Notes under the pieces: model-generated
The model's database searches: none
What the model saw: the letters and a program-made list of their open reading frames with translations, nothing else
Told to the model about the DNA's origin: nothing
Part shown: positions 11,436-22,430 of the stretch, in pieces
How positions within the stretch are numbered: position 1 is the first letter of the stretch
How the letters are laid out: each line of letters begins with the position of its first letter
DNA from: Flabesymbios commensalis
Taxonomy: Eukaryota > Annelida > Polychaeta > Terebellida > Flabelligeridae
Direction of reading: 5' to 3'
NCBI GenBank assembly: GCA_964017125.1
Contig: OZ024909.1
Span: 78,002,717-78,066,716 of the forward strand
DNA length: 64,000 nucleotides
Program-made: the position numbers and the translations under genes

Positions 11436-13690
11436 TTATAGTACTGGGCTAGGTATCTGGGATGCTTTGCCTGATATCAAGCATATAGTAAATAATGGGC
11501 AATAGTCAGCCATCTTGCATTTGATAGAGTTGAAATTTGTCAAGGTATATAAATGAAAACAACCATTTTCAAATGCATATACCTCCCTTATCTTCACTTC
11601 ATCATGGCTGTTAGGAGCATAAGCTTGTTGTAGGGTCTAGCTAGCTAACATACCGTAGTTTGCCAGATATCAGGCATATTCAATAATTAAATAATTGCCG
11701 CAAGTCTGCTATTTTGCATGTGATCAAGTTCAAATTTGTTAGGTCACAGCTGTCACTCCCTGAAATCTAGCATTTTCTTTTTACTTTGTTACTTAGTTGT
11801 AGTGTAACTGTTTTATTATGCTAATGTACCGTACACAATATATTTATGTACAGTGGTTTAAAAATAATATTAACTCCAGCCGATCTTGAGCTTATATAAT
11901 TGGATACAAAGTTTTGTATGTAATGGTACATATAATTAAAAAAATAATAATACATACCTCAAACTGAATACAAATTTACATGCATGCATCAATAGCCCTA
12001 CCATTATTTCACACCAAGCTACGTTTTTACTACGGCAAAGCAATTACTGGTTAACTATTTTAGTATGGTACAAATAATAATTTATCATGTTTATATAACA
12101 ATACAGTTCTCTCACTCCAGCCTAGGCCTATATCTACAAATCTGGGATATATTTGTATTCATAACAAGACCTATAAAATTAGATTTTTTTCATATATCCC
12201 GATAATCGGCTATTTTTAATTTGCCAAAATATCTCCCTGAAACCTCACATTTTGTTTTAGCATAATAACCTTTGAACTATCTGGCACATTTTAGCAGATA
12301 TCACATATATTAAAGTAGGCTTAAACATGACGTCATTAGGACAATTCCTATTTTATACCGGATGCTATCGGCAGTAACAGCGGTTAAAATCCAGTATTCA
12401 ACCATTGTTATTATGCGACTACATTTTTTGCCTTTACTGGCCCATTACTGGTCCAATGCGGAATATAGATCATAAACTGTATTGGCTGAAAACAGCACCA
12501 ATGTGCAAGACATAATGATAATCAGGCCCAATTAAACCATTTTATTGGGCCAATACTGTGATGTTATCAGGGTAATATTGAAATTGATGGGAGTTGAAAT
12601 TTTTCAGGGCATTTCCCTCGATCCTTAAAACCTCACATTTTGTTTTCTTATTCTATGGTCTAGCTGTCTGGCAATATTTGCTGTAGTAGTAAATCTATTC
12701 GGCACAAAAGGTATTTTAAGTGACATTTTAATACGATAAAAACGTTGTAGGCAATTGATGAGATGAATGATGTACAGATGATGATGTGAGGGTGGGGGTG
12801 ATAGGGCATGGTGGGTTATTGAGAGCGTTTTCCTTCGCTCGCCCGATAAGGGGTTCTGGGCATGTCTAGGGGATATACCCCCAGATATGGCCAGACGACC
12901 GGAGACTTGAGTTTTCCCTGTGCAATTTAATGCTGAAACTCTGTGGTATTTTGCGCAGCTCCGCTATCCTCGGGTCGGATAGTCCCCAGAGTAACAATAG
13001 GAAGGATAACTCTCTCCGGGTAACTCCATTCATCCCACGTGAGAGACATAATGTCAAACACGCTATTGCCGGTTATTTAAGGCTACCACAGCCTACATCA
13101 GCGCCAGCACTGATGCGGGTGCTGCATCGGCTCCGCTGTTGAGCGGAGGAGCCAGGGTACGCCACTGGCAATCCGCCCGAAGATTATGGCCAGATACGAG
13201 GAGGCTGCAGCTGCCTTTGGATGATTGCTGTAGACGGCAATATTTGCTAGATATATCAGACATAATATATATTTTTTTAATTAGATAATAAATGGCAGAT
13301 AGTTGGCAATTTTGAATGTGATCTGAGTTGAAATAAGGTCTATCCCTCCCGGAAACCTCACATTTTCTTTTATATTAATTGTCTAGTTATCTGGCACTGC
13401 ATATGAAGCATGTTAAGTTAAATAATGGACACCAGTTGGCCATTTTGAACCTGATAGATTTGGAAGTTTTTCGAGGCATACATGTATATTTTATGAATAT
13501 AACTGGTATGCTGGTAACACTTTCTCAAACCTCACAATTTTTTATAGTTATAGTCTAGCTATATCAAACGATCTGCTTAGCCTTGCCCTCCTTAAAACCT
13601 CACATTTTATATTATATCAATTAATTGTCTGGCTATTTGGCATGGTTTGCCAGATATCACTATCAGGCATAGTAAATTAAGGCCATACAA
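11436..13690. repeat. Diverged satellite cluster A (CCTCACATTTTGTTTT ... CTGGCA unit)
   Basis: The phrases CCTCACATTTTGTTTT, GTCTAGCTATCTGGCA, TTTGCCAGATATCAGGCATA and GCCATTTTGAATTTGAT-like recur in the same order, roughly every 140-300 bases because of decay and insertions, for example near 11455, 11640, 12245, 12630, 13360, 13595 and 13630. The unit contains a dyad CTGGCA ... TGCCAG. The same unit in the opposite orientation forms cluster B at 57.1-59.9 kb. Non-coding. Confidence 0.6.
12781..13210. other. GC-rich insertion inside satellite cluster A
   Basis: About 430 bases clearly richer in G and C than all surrounding DNA, with no satellite phrases inside. It includes GGCTCCGCTGTTGAGCGGAGGAGCC, a short hairpin, near 13128-13152. 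A 70-codon frame (12930-13142) has no recognisable domain. It may be an unclassified retroposed or transposed unit; no ends were identified. Confidence 0.35.
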
Positions 13691-15650
13691 CGCTGCGCCA
13701 ACTTGAGCATTGTAAGATCCTACATCATGTACCAGTGACATGTGCGTTATCAACTATTATATATCTGGGGGCTGGGGCCATGTTATAAGACATGACATAA
13801 TTTTATATCCTAGCATATAACCTGTAGTGAAACCACCCCCTGGGTGGATAATGAACAGGAGCATTAGATAATACGTAGTTCTCATTTCTGGTCATATTTT
13901 GAAAGTCAACAAGACATTCAAACTCATTTTTTGCAATAGGAAATGTATATGACAATCATACATTTAAACTATTAAATCCATTTTAAAGTAGGCGGGTCAT
14001 CATGGTTCGCTGAGCAAACATTATCCACCTATCTGCATGTGCAGCATCGTCAAGCTCCACAGGAGTGGGGCCGCCGAAGCGAAACTATTATGGTTTGGTG
14101 AAGCAAAAGGACCCAGCTGCTACAAACACATTTTTTTTAATTCAAGTAGTCTAGTAGATTTTATATCGGTACAGACCGCTTAAATCGCTTGACAAGCATG
14201 AAAAATACCACAAGTTCTATACCTGAGTAATTACACTTTTAGTGTTACATACGTTCTGTCCCTTCCGGTACGCAGTGTACTGGCAGCCTATTATAGACAA
14301 TATAAAGCACATTTGTTTGATGATATATACGCCATAAATGTATATATATTGTACTAGTAGGTCTTGTAAGTCAGAACAGTGAAGAAATTACATTAACATG
14401 CTAATATTGATTTAAAAATGAACAAAGGAAACACCCACAAAATATTTTTTGGTTACAACTTATCCATTTATAAATATCAATTTGTTGGTGTCTAGTGGCT
14501 GCCATTAACGAAGGCTTTATTATAATGATAAATAATTACCAGACAGACAGACAGATATTTTATTGACAGAAAGAAAGTCAATCCAGACTTATTTGTCATA
14601 GAACTAGAGATATGTACATGTATATACAACATTGTTAATTTGTTAAAATCATATGACAATATACATAGTATGACATACACAACTAAAATCATGTTAACTG
14701 GCATTGCCATAAGAAACACTGGGTATGTACTTTAAATAAGATTGAAAGGCATTGCCAGGGTAACATAAGGTCTATCATTTTGTTTCCCGCACCAAAACCA
14801 GAGATAAAATAGCTACTATGTATGACATGCTAATTATATATATAGTAGCAAAAAAGACACTCTGGAAAGCGTAGAAACCTAGAATATATACAAGTGCATA
14901 ATTATGCTACAGTAATTTGAGAATGTATTAGGACAATGTTAAAAATTACACGATATTTTTAAAAATCAAATATTATATCATGCAAGTACAATCAATGTGA
15001 CAATCTGCGACACAGGTAGCTCCGAGCCATGTGACCATGCAAGGACAGTCGCTATGAACTCGGCGATTCCCTGATGTAGACTAGTGATGTAAATTTAACA
15101 ACGTAATAACAGTAATACCACCGAAACACAATATATACATACTAAAAAAAGTCAGACATGGTGGTTCGTCGACTGCCAACAAAGTATAGCATCAGAACCA
15201 TCCATATTATCGAGTGTTGGAGACTTAGTGATGTAATAAGAATAAAAATTACGGATAATAATTATGCGTGCCATTCACGCAGGACATGGCACTCACACAA
15301 TAGCAATAAAGTTTGTTTAATTAACTAGTGATTTATTATCTTTATGGCCCTCGCACAAAAACATTCACTATATTGTTTAGTTCATACCATTTCACTCACG
15401 ACCTAGTTAGTACCACATACTTAGGAGTTACAATCGAAGAAAAACATTCCCGATCTCATAGAGAAAATCAGTTGACTTAGCAACTCTGAAATCCTCCATA
15501 AGGCCCCACCTCGTCTGATAACAAAGGCGACGGAAACGTCCCTAACCGGCCCTAAAAAGCCAAATAATAAGATCCGAGAGCAACAGCCGTCCTGATATGT
15601 GGTAATACCCAAGTCAGATCATGAAGGCATGATAATATGGATAATATAGC
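13691..15650. other. Non-coding stretch
   Basis: No gene is supported. CAGACAGACAGACAGATATTTTATTGACAG near 14551-14577 is a short simple repeat of a kind often found at LINE or SINE tails. Confidence 0.35.
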
Positions 15651-15790
15651 GACAGGTGACTTGTGATTGTTCTACATAAAAATGTAACGTTAAAACGATA
15701 ATAATGATAATAATTAATCATGCTAGTCACGACACACATACAAAATATTTCAGCTAGAAGATGAATTTACATTTATCATACTCAATATTT
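15651..15790 (-). other. Short 3' region of the LINE
   Basis: The ORF2 stop TAA lies at 15791-15793. Below it only about 100 bases could belong to the 3' untranslated region; no long poly(A) and no target duplication were found. Confidence 0.3.
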
Positions 15791-18700
15791 TTAACCCTTA
15801 ATTTGTTTAAAACAACCATAGATAAATTTTGCTAGCGACTTCACCACTGCTATGTCTCTAGATGTCATAATTCGTAGAAAAATATCATTTGTTGGTTGCA
15901 TATTGATAATTCCGGCTATAGAATTAAGCAAGATTACGCGTTCATTGTTCATGGCATTACAGTGGAGAAGAAGGTGTATTTCGTCGTCAATTTCGTTTGA
16001 TTCACACCTTGTGCATATTCGTTGGTTTATTGGAGTTATTGGATTATTGAATCGTCCTCTCTCTATTTTTAAATCATGTGAGCTCATTCTATATCTCGCC
16101 ATTGCTGTTATGAGGTGGTTCCCCTTTATGTTTAAGATGTATGGTTCCACACACAAAGATTTTTTCACTAATGAATATGTGCGCAGCTTACTTGAACTCT
16201 CAATATCTTGTCTCCACCGCTGTGTAAATATTCTAACAATTGAATCTTTAAAGGAAAGCATGAATTTATTTGTATTGCCAATGTGCTGCGTCTCCCAAGC
16301 TTGGTCTAGCCCGGTTAGTTCAAGGACAGACCGAATACGCGAGCACCAGTTTGTGAATCCAGTGCCATCTAGCTCTAGTAGCATATTGTAGGCATTTCTG
16401 ACAGGGTGGTTCTGAGATAGGTCTAGAATTCTACACCAATATTTTACAGCTTTAATATGTTGCCTGATAATCAATGGAAACCGTCCTGTGTCACCATAAA
16501 TTGCAGGAGTGGGTGTTTGCTTTCTAACACCCAGCGTTGATTTAATAAATTTTAGATGTATTTTTTCCAAATCGTTAACACTTTCACCGGTATACCATAT
16601 ATCACTTGCATACTCTAATATGGGCAGTATTTGACAATCAAAAACCTTGAATGCAATAACAGGTGACAATTTACCGACTACGGGACGAGATTGCTTGTGT
16701 AGAGAAAAAACTGCTTTACCAGCTTGGGAAGCGAGATGGAGAAACGTTTCTTTCAATACATTCTTAGGATATTTAGTGCTATATACAGCCCCAAGGTATT
16801 TATATTTTTCATTTTTTTCTATTATGTCATCACCATAGTAGAAGCTGTCACATTCTGACGTATGACGTTTGATAAATATGAGAACTTTTGTTTTAGGAAT
16901 GCTGACTATTATATGCCACAGAGAAGCATACTTATACAGGGCAGTTAATTGCTTTTGCAATCCATTTGCAGAATCTGAAAAAAGGACAAGGTCGTCTGCA
17001 AATAACAAGTATACAATTAATAAAGTGTCTACGGGGATACCCTCACCTTGATCAAATGATTTGGATATATCCTGCAGAAATTCTGTAAATAATTTGGGGC
17101 TGAGCATACCACCTTGCAGGACACCAAATTCGCTTTTTAATATCTCGCTGATGCATGAATCCCATTTTACACGGCACTCAGCTTTAGAGAACATACTCTT
17201 TATTACATTTAAAAAATTGCCGTCTATTCCTCTGCTCAGTAATTTATAGTACAGTGCTGATCTGTCAATATAGTCAAATGCTTTTGTAAAATCAACAAAA
17301 CATGTATACAGGGGCTTTGAAAGACACCTTTGCTTATCTATAATGGCACATAGTATAAATATATTATCAGTCGTCCGGGAGTTACTTCTAAAGCCGGCTT
17401 GAAAGGGATCATTATCATAGCATACATCATTTTTAAAAGACAGTCTGTTATTAAGTACAGATTCAAATAATTTCCCAATGCATGGCATTACTGTAACTTT
17501 TCTGTAGTTATCGGGCACGTTATGGGCAGCTTTTTTGTGAACAGGATGAATTATACCAGTGGCCCAACTTGATGGATATTCTCCATTGGCTATAATGGTA
17601 TTAAACAGTAAAACTAGTGCTGGTAAGAGTTCATTACTACCATGCTTGTAAAATTCCGCAGGAATACCATCTATGCCTGCCGCTTTTTTGCATTTTAACT
17701 TTCTAATTGCTTTTTGAATTTCGTCTATAGTTATGGGGCTGTTTAAGAACTGTAACAAATCGGATTGTCCATTTTCTACCTTCTCATTAATATCATTTGG
17801 GGATGATTTAACTAGCTTAATTATATTATTCATGTGATCGTAGTCAAAATAGTCAACATGAGGAGGGTAGACTTGTTCTTCAAAATATTTCACAAATTGT
17901 GACAGGGTAGGACCTTTGGTTGAATTTCTGGGTTTTAAAGATTTCCAAAATTTCCAGTAGGAATTTGGATCTTCTGTTCTTTTCTTTTTCTGGATTAATC
18001 GTTTATATTGGCGTAACATTATATTATATTCACTTTGACGTGTGTTAAACTTCTTATCTTTAGCAATATTATTTAAAACTTGTTTTGGAGATTTACATTC
18101 TTTATCATACCAAGGGTTTGAAGGAAAGTTATTTTTTATGTTTTTCCTACACTTTGATTGATGCTGCTTCTTTAGAAATAACGGGGATAATGCATTTTCT
18201 AGCATACCATTGAAAATATCACATAGATTATCGCTACTACAACCTTCAGCTGCGGCACACAGCATTTCTTCAAACGCAATACATGTCTGTTCATTTCGAA
18301 GAGATGCTTGGTACTCTATCTTTTTTTCATCTTGCCATATATAAACATCGGAACATGGTGATGAGTCATTAATATGTATGTTCATTTCTGCAGAGCTTAA
18401 CTCTTTCAATTTTGAATTGAGAATATGGAATTTTATAGGACAATGATCCGACTCTACTAATTTCGGTAGAACTTTAAATTTACTGATCATATAATCTTCT
18501 CTTAGTATCATATAATCAAGAGTACTTGCTCCCATGGGCGAGTAGTATGTATAGCGGCCGATACCTTTATCATCAAACAATCGACCATTGGCTATTTTAA
18601 GCTCTGTGTTTATACAAAAATTTAGCAGAGATCGTCCATATTTGTTAATGACTCCGTCCTCATTACAGCGTTCATTTAAAACATTGATATTATTATCGTA

Positions 18701-19207
18701 ATCTCGAGCGCGGCCAGTTCTACTATTAAAGTCACCACATAATATTATATGGTGACTTTCTGTATATCTAGCCACTTCCTCCTCTAACATAGTAAAATAA
18801 TCATTTCTCAGACCAACATATGTAGAGTTTTCTGGTGGTATATAGGCACAGCCGATTTTAATGTTTTTCTGATAGTATTCTGTAGTTATAGTTAACCATA
18901 CCAGATGATCATAGGTCGAGTCTATTCTAGTATGTTTTTCAAATTTGTTGGCTACTAGTATTCCAATACCACCAGAAGCTCTTGAAGCATTTTTATGTTT
19001 AAATGTTCTACTCACATGATGGAACTGATACCCGGGTAATACCAATGTATAATCATTACTTTTTATTGTTTCAGTTAAAAATATTATATCGTATTCACGA
19101 ATAAATGCTAAAAGATCAGGATCTGCCAGTTTGTTACCTAAGCCATTTATGTTCCATGACAGAACGCGTATTTCACCGACCTGATCATTTATAACCTCAG
19201 TGTTCAC
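15791..19207 (-). CDS. LINE ORF2: endonuclease-reverse transcriptase, open over 1138 residues
   Basis: This is the replication protein of a non-LTR retrotransposon. The N-terminal third is an APE-type endonuclease: SWNINGL near residue 20, a TET glutamate near 47, GDFNSR near 160 and ESDHCPI near 255. The middle is the reverse transcriptase, with PVHKKA, QAGFRSNSRTTDN, FVDFTKAFD, GVLQGGMLSPKLF and the catalytic FADDLVLFS. The C-terminus carries a C-x2-C-x8-H-x4-C knuckle, from CTRCESNE to HLLLHC. All catalytic motifs are present and no stop interrupts it, so it is a young or well-preserved copy. The first in-frame codon taken is GTG; the frame stays open further upstream and overlaps the stop of ORF1. 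Clade: CR1/Jockey group, not resolved further. Confidence 0.9.
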   Translation of the reverse strand: MNTEVINDQVGEIRVLSWNINGLGNKLADPDLLAFIREYDIIFLTETIKSNDYTLVLPGYQFHHVSRTFKHKNASRASGGIGILVANKFEKHTRIDSTYDHLVWLTITTEYYQKNIKIGCAYIPPENSTYVGLRNDYFTMLEEEVARYTESHHIILCGDFNSRTGRARDYDNNINVLNERCNEDGVINKYGRSLLNFCINTELKIANGRLFDDKGIGRYTYYSPMGASTLDYMILREDYMISKFKVLPKLVESDHCPIKFHILNSKLKELSSAEMNIHINDSSPCSDVYIWQDEKKIEYQASLRNEQTCIAFEEMLCAAAEGCSSDNLCDIFNGMLENALSPLFLKKQHQSKCRKNIKNNFPSNPWYDKECKSPKQVLNNIAKDKKFNTRQSEYNIMLRQYKRLIQKKKRTEDPNSYWKFWKSLKPRNSTKGPTLSQFVKYFEEQVYPPHVDYFDYDHMNNIIKLVKSSPNDINEKVENGQSDLLQFLNSPITIDEIQKAIRKLKCKKAAGIDGIPAEFYKHGSNELLPALVLLFNTIIANGEYPSSWATGIIHPVHKKAAHNVPDNYRKVTVMPCIGKLFESVLNNRLSFKNDVCYDNDPFQAGFRSNSRTTDNIFILCAIIDKQRCLSKPLYTCFVDFTKAFDYIDRSALYYKLLSRGIDGNFLNVIKSMFSKAECRVKWDSCISEILKSEFGVLQGGMLSPKLFTEFLQDISKSFDQGEGIPVDTLLIVYLLFADDLVLFSDSANGLQKQLTALYKYASLWHIIVSIPKTKVLIFIKRHTSECDSFYYGDDIIEKNEKYKYLGAVYSTKYPKNVLKETFLHLASQAGKAVFSLHKQSRPVVGKLSPVIAFKVFDCQILPILEYASDIWYTGESVNDLEKIHLKFIKSTLGVRKQTPTPAIYGDTGRFPLIIRQHIKAVKYWCRILDLSQNHPVRNAYNMLLELDGTGFTNWCSRIRSVLELTGLDQAWETQHIGNTNKFMLSFKDSIVRIFTQRWRQDIESSSKLRTYSLVKKSLCVEPYILNIKGNHLITAMARYRMSSHDLKIERGRFNNPITPINQRICTRCESNEIDDEIHLLLHCNAMNNERVILLNSIAGIINMQPTNDIFLRIMTSRDIAVVKSLAKFIYGCFKQIKG

Positions 19208-19212
19208 GTTTG

Positions 19213-19632
19213 CTATGTCCTTGTTATGATGGTTGGTATATAAAAAGACTGACCGGTTGCTGCATGGTTGTTGAAAATTTCAGCCATAGCCGCAGTCAGT
19301 TTTTGTTGTCCCTTATCGTTTAAGTGTATTCCACCACGGCTCAGATGTTGTTTCGTTACGGGTGTGGGCATATAGTCAACATTTTTCAATTTTGAGCATA
19401 TATCTCGTATGTGGCTGTTCACACGGTGAATTAAGGTATTATATTTATTTTGGCTTCTGGGGGGAATTTCCGAGAAATAGAAGTGTGTATTGTGTAGAGC
19501 AGTCATTTGTTTAGTAAGTTCGTTAATATCCTGCATCGCCTTGTTCGCTTGATCACCAATATCATTTGTCCCGAGATGGATTATTACATTACCAATATAG
19601 ATCAGTAAATTACAAAAAATTTGTCTTATCAC
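19213..19632 (-). CDS. LINE ORF1 C-terminal part: SGNH-hydrolase-like domain (5'-truncated)
   Basis: The readable element part starts near 19600 with NVIIHLGTNDIGD, the GTND block of SGNH/GDSL esterases, and ends with GGIHLNDKGQQKL, the block that carries the catalytic histidine. The aspartate expected three residues before that histidine is glycine here. Esterase-type ORF1 proteins are known in CR1-group LINEs. The GDS serine block is absent because the element is cut off near 19600; the first 14 residues of the open frame are flanking DNA. The stop TAG at 19213 overlaps the ORF2 frame by reading one base out of register, suggesting coupled translation of the two proteins. Confidence 0.75.
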   Translation of the reverse strand: MIRQIFCNLLIYIGNVIIHLGTNDIGDQANKAMQDINELTKQMTALHNTHFYFSEIPPRSQNKYNTLIHRVNSHIRDICSKLKNVDYMPTPVTKQHLSRGGIHLNDKGQQKLTAAMAEIFNNHAATGQSFYIPTIITRT

Positions 19633-20440
19633 ACAAAGAATACTAAATATTGATATTATGTACTGGAGGGGACAATTCTAATTTAACACTATTTTCATCT
19701 AAAAATGTATAAATATGTAGTTGTTGTAACATGAATTTCAAATTAATATCCACGTGGGGGCTCAAAGAGGCAGGTTATATTGCAATAATAATATATCTTA
19801 GAAAAACACACTGCGTGGATCTTGAATAGTGATGTACTGCAGAGGGGACATTATTTTAGTGGAATTTTCACATACATACAGGTAATTCTAATTAATTTGC
19901 TAATGTTAATCAGCAATCAGTTTGAAGTATTTGTATGCCATATATAACCACCAGAACTATCCAAAAGAGTAATTAAATGTCTATATATATGTAGATAGTT
20001 CAAGCTGGGCAGTGATGTACTGGCGGGAAAAAATGAAAAAAACTTTTAACGGAAAATACTTTTAAACTCAATAAATACACATAAAATCAGATTTTGTGAC
20101 TCGATTTTTGTCAAACATGTGTCGTTTAAATCGTAAGACCAATAACCATACCACAAATAAAACTTTATTTGTGTGTTAGATGCATATCTGGAATAGAAAA
20201 ACCCACCTATGAAGACAATTCCGGGATGAGACTGCAAAATGTGTTGAAAATAACATAAATACCACTGATTCATGAAGAAATAATTGACAAAACTTTATAA
20301 AATTTGGTCTGTTGTTTCCCCATACAACCCTTGTTAAAATAACAAATGTTTCATATAAATATCTAGTAGTATTTGCTAAAAAATTGTGTAAAGTTTCAAT
20401 TTTTCCTAAATGCACCCTTTATGTGAAATTGCCCATGTGT
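19633..20440. repeat. GTACTGGAGGGG repeats and right inverted end
   Basis: Three units beginning GTACTGGAGGGGACA or variants lie near 19659, 19831 and 20010 (period about 175). The block ends at about 20434 with CCCTTTATGTGAAATTGCCCA, inverted relative to the end at 10172. The LINE above is inserted next to or inside this repeat. Non-coding. Confidence 0.5.
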
Positions 20441-20653
20441 AGTGTAGAATGGTAAAAAATGATACAATTTTAAAAATCTGAAGCATAGCACGTGGACAAT
20501 CGGAACAGACTCAGAGTGCTTGGGTACTGCATGTAATAGAAGGGGCTATGTTATTTGGGTTGACATATACATGATCTAGGTCAGGTCAAACCGGCCTCCT
20601 TTTGTCCTGGTTGACATTACAGGGGATACTACAGCGCTGGTCTAGCATAGTTT

Positions 20654-20899
20654 TTAAAACCCTTTCAGTGCGGGGACCATCTTTATACGTCAGAATCTGA
20701 CCTCTGTAGACGTCAGATTCTGACGTATGAAGACGGTCCCACCCTGAAAGAATTAAAATATATTTATATTTTCCAATATATTTATTCAAATGAACCGGAC
20801 AGAGCTAACTAAAAAATCTGTGATAATTTCAAAGTGAAAAAACCCCTTTAATTAGTCTCCATGGTTTAAATAAAAGTTATTCAGCGCTGTAAGGGTTAA
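20654..20899. mobile_element. piggyBac-like TTAA MITE, copy 2
   Basis: It starts at TTAA with CCCTTTCAGTGCGGGGACC and ends CAGCGCTGTAAGGGTTAA. The ends are inverted for the stretch TTAACCCTT-CAG-GC. The inner dyad ACGTCAGAATCTGAC/GTCAGATTCTGACG can fold. The 3' half shares GAGCTAACTAA and CTCCATGGTTT with the other copies. No coding capacity. Confidence 0.7.
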
Positions 20900-22000
20900 T
20901 AACGTTATAATTTAACAGCCATCGATAACCGTATGGGCGTGACAGGGTTAATTAAATTACCTTCTTGGGCTAAAGGTGCTAAGCATGCTTTAAAATTGTC
21001 TGGGGATTATTCTAGATGGATAACTGACCTATATACATGTACTAGTTAAATTGGTGTGTTAGAAACGTTAATTGGACTAGAATTGACCAACTTCACCAGT
21101 TCTCAAATCTGACTATACGTCGGTGTAACCGTTTCAGCGTAACCCCCCCCCCCCCCCCAGCATACCGGTATATTGAAACGGAAATCCACATTTTATTAAC
21201 CCTGCTGGTCCCTATTCGGTCCCGGGGATTACACGCCAAAATTAATATGATTACTGCTGAGTACCGTTGGACATAGATCTTTTCAAGAAGATGGGTCGCC
21301 ACGTTTCGAGTATACATTGAAACCACATGCGCAACATGGTCAACGTCCCATCAAGGGCCGGGTTTGAATTTGTGTCTCAAGTGTGTGAAAATCTAAGTTT
21401 ATTTTAATATTTATAGCAGCTTACATTCCAAATAAATGTGTTGGGGAGGCAGGGGTTGGTCGGTTGAAATAAATAAGAATGACCATTACATACTAGTGGG
21501 AAAGTATTGAGGAAATATAAGTAACTATACATACATTCAACTAGGATAATAAATACATGTTATCTTGCACAAACGCTGTGGGGTGAAATTGTAATAAGTG
21601 TTAGCTATACTAATAAGTTGCTCTATTACGCTACTATTTTGTGTAAATTAAACCTTAGGAAATTCGCGCAAATAATGAGAATTCAATTTTTTATTGAATA
21701 CTAAACATGCATTGATATTACCTGTTTTTTTTAGGTCTGAATTCTAAAAAGTGTGGAAGTTTAAGTATGCAGTATGTTTATTCAAAACTAGAGATTTAGT
21801 TTTCTAATCGCAGGGCCGTAGCCTGCGGGGGGGGGGCAAGGGGGGCATTTCATAAAACAAATCAATGCATATTATCCCCACCTGGGCTAATTCTGCAAAG
21901 AGACCCGTTTGTTACGAGCCGCCAGCACATCATTATGACTTTGTGTTCTATGAGATTGTAATATTTTGAATTTAATCATGTTGTCATTAAAATTAAATTT
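20900..22000. other. Non-coding stretch with poly(C)/poly(G) tracts
   Basis: No gene. A run of about 16 C lies near 21141-21158 and a G-rich tract near 21822-21847. The latter follows GCAGGGCCGTAGCC, a phrase that recurs before the poly(G) at about 34600-34621, so both are probably ends of one dispersed repeat family. Confidence 0.45.
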
Positions 22001-22430
22001 CAAATAACATCATAAATACTTGAAGCAAAGCTGCAGGGTTGTACCTTCTCGCATGGTACATATGGTTAAATATATTTGACCTTGAAATTGACCTTCTGAC
22101 CTTGAAGATGACCTCAATTCACAAAAATAATACCAGAAATGGATTTTGCAGTAATCACTAGAAAATGAGGCATTACACTTGTTTCTAACTCTACTTGGTA
22201 AAATCATATTTCCGCTCTCTTTACCTTAAAATTGAATATTTGACCTTGAAATTGACCTTCTGTTTTTAAAGATGACTGCAAATCAGAAAAAAAGTCGGAC
22301 CAGAGATGAATTTTGCAGTCAAAATTACACAAAAATGAGGTATTAAAGTTGTTTCTACCTTTATTTGTTGAAAAGTCATATTTGACCTAGAAATTGAACT
22401 TTGACCTTAAATTGTGTAATAGTGGTCAAG
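22001..22430. repeat. TGACCTTGAAATTGACCTT tandem repeat
   Basis: About 2.5 units with a period near 150-165 bases, each starting TTTGACCTTGAAATTGACC (near 22074, 22239) or a variant (near 22381) and holding CAGAGATGAATTTTGCAGT-like and AAAATGAGG phrases. Related phrases occur near 2015, 41090-41230 and 43440, so the family is dispersed. Non-coding. Confidence 0.6.

Noticed and set aside
15852-17249. Plus-strand open frames of 60-179 codons
   Set aside because: They lie antisense to the LINE ORF2, which has clear catalytic motifs.
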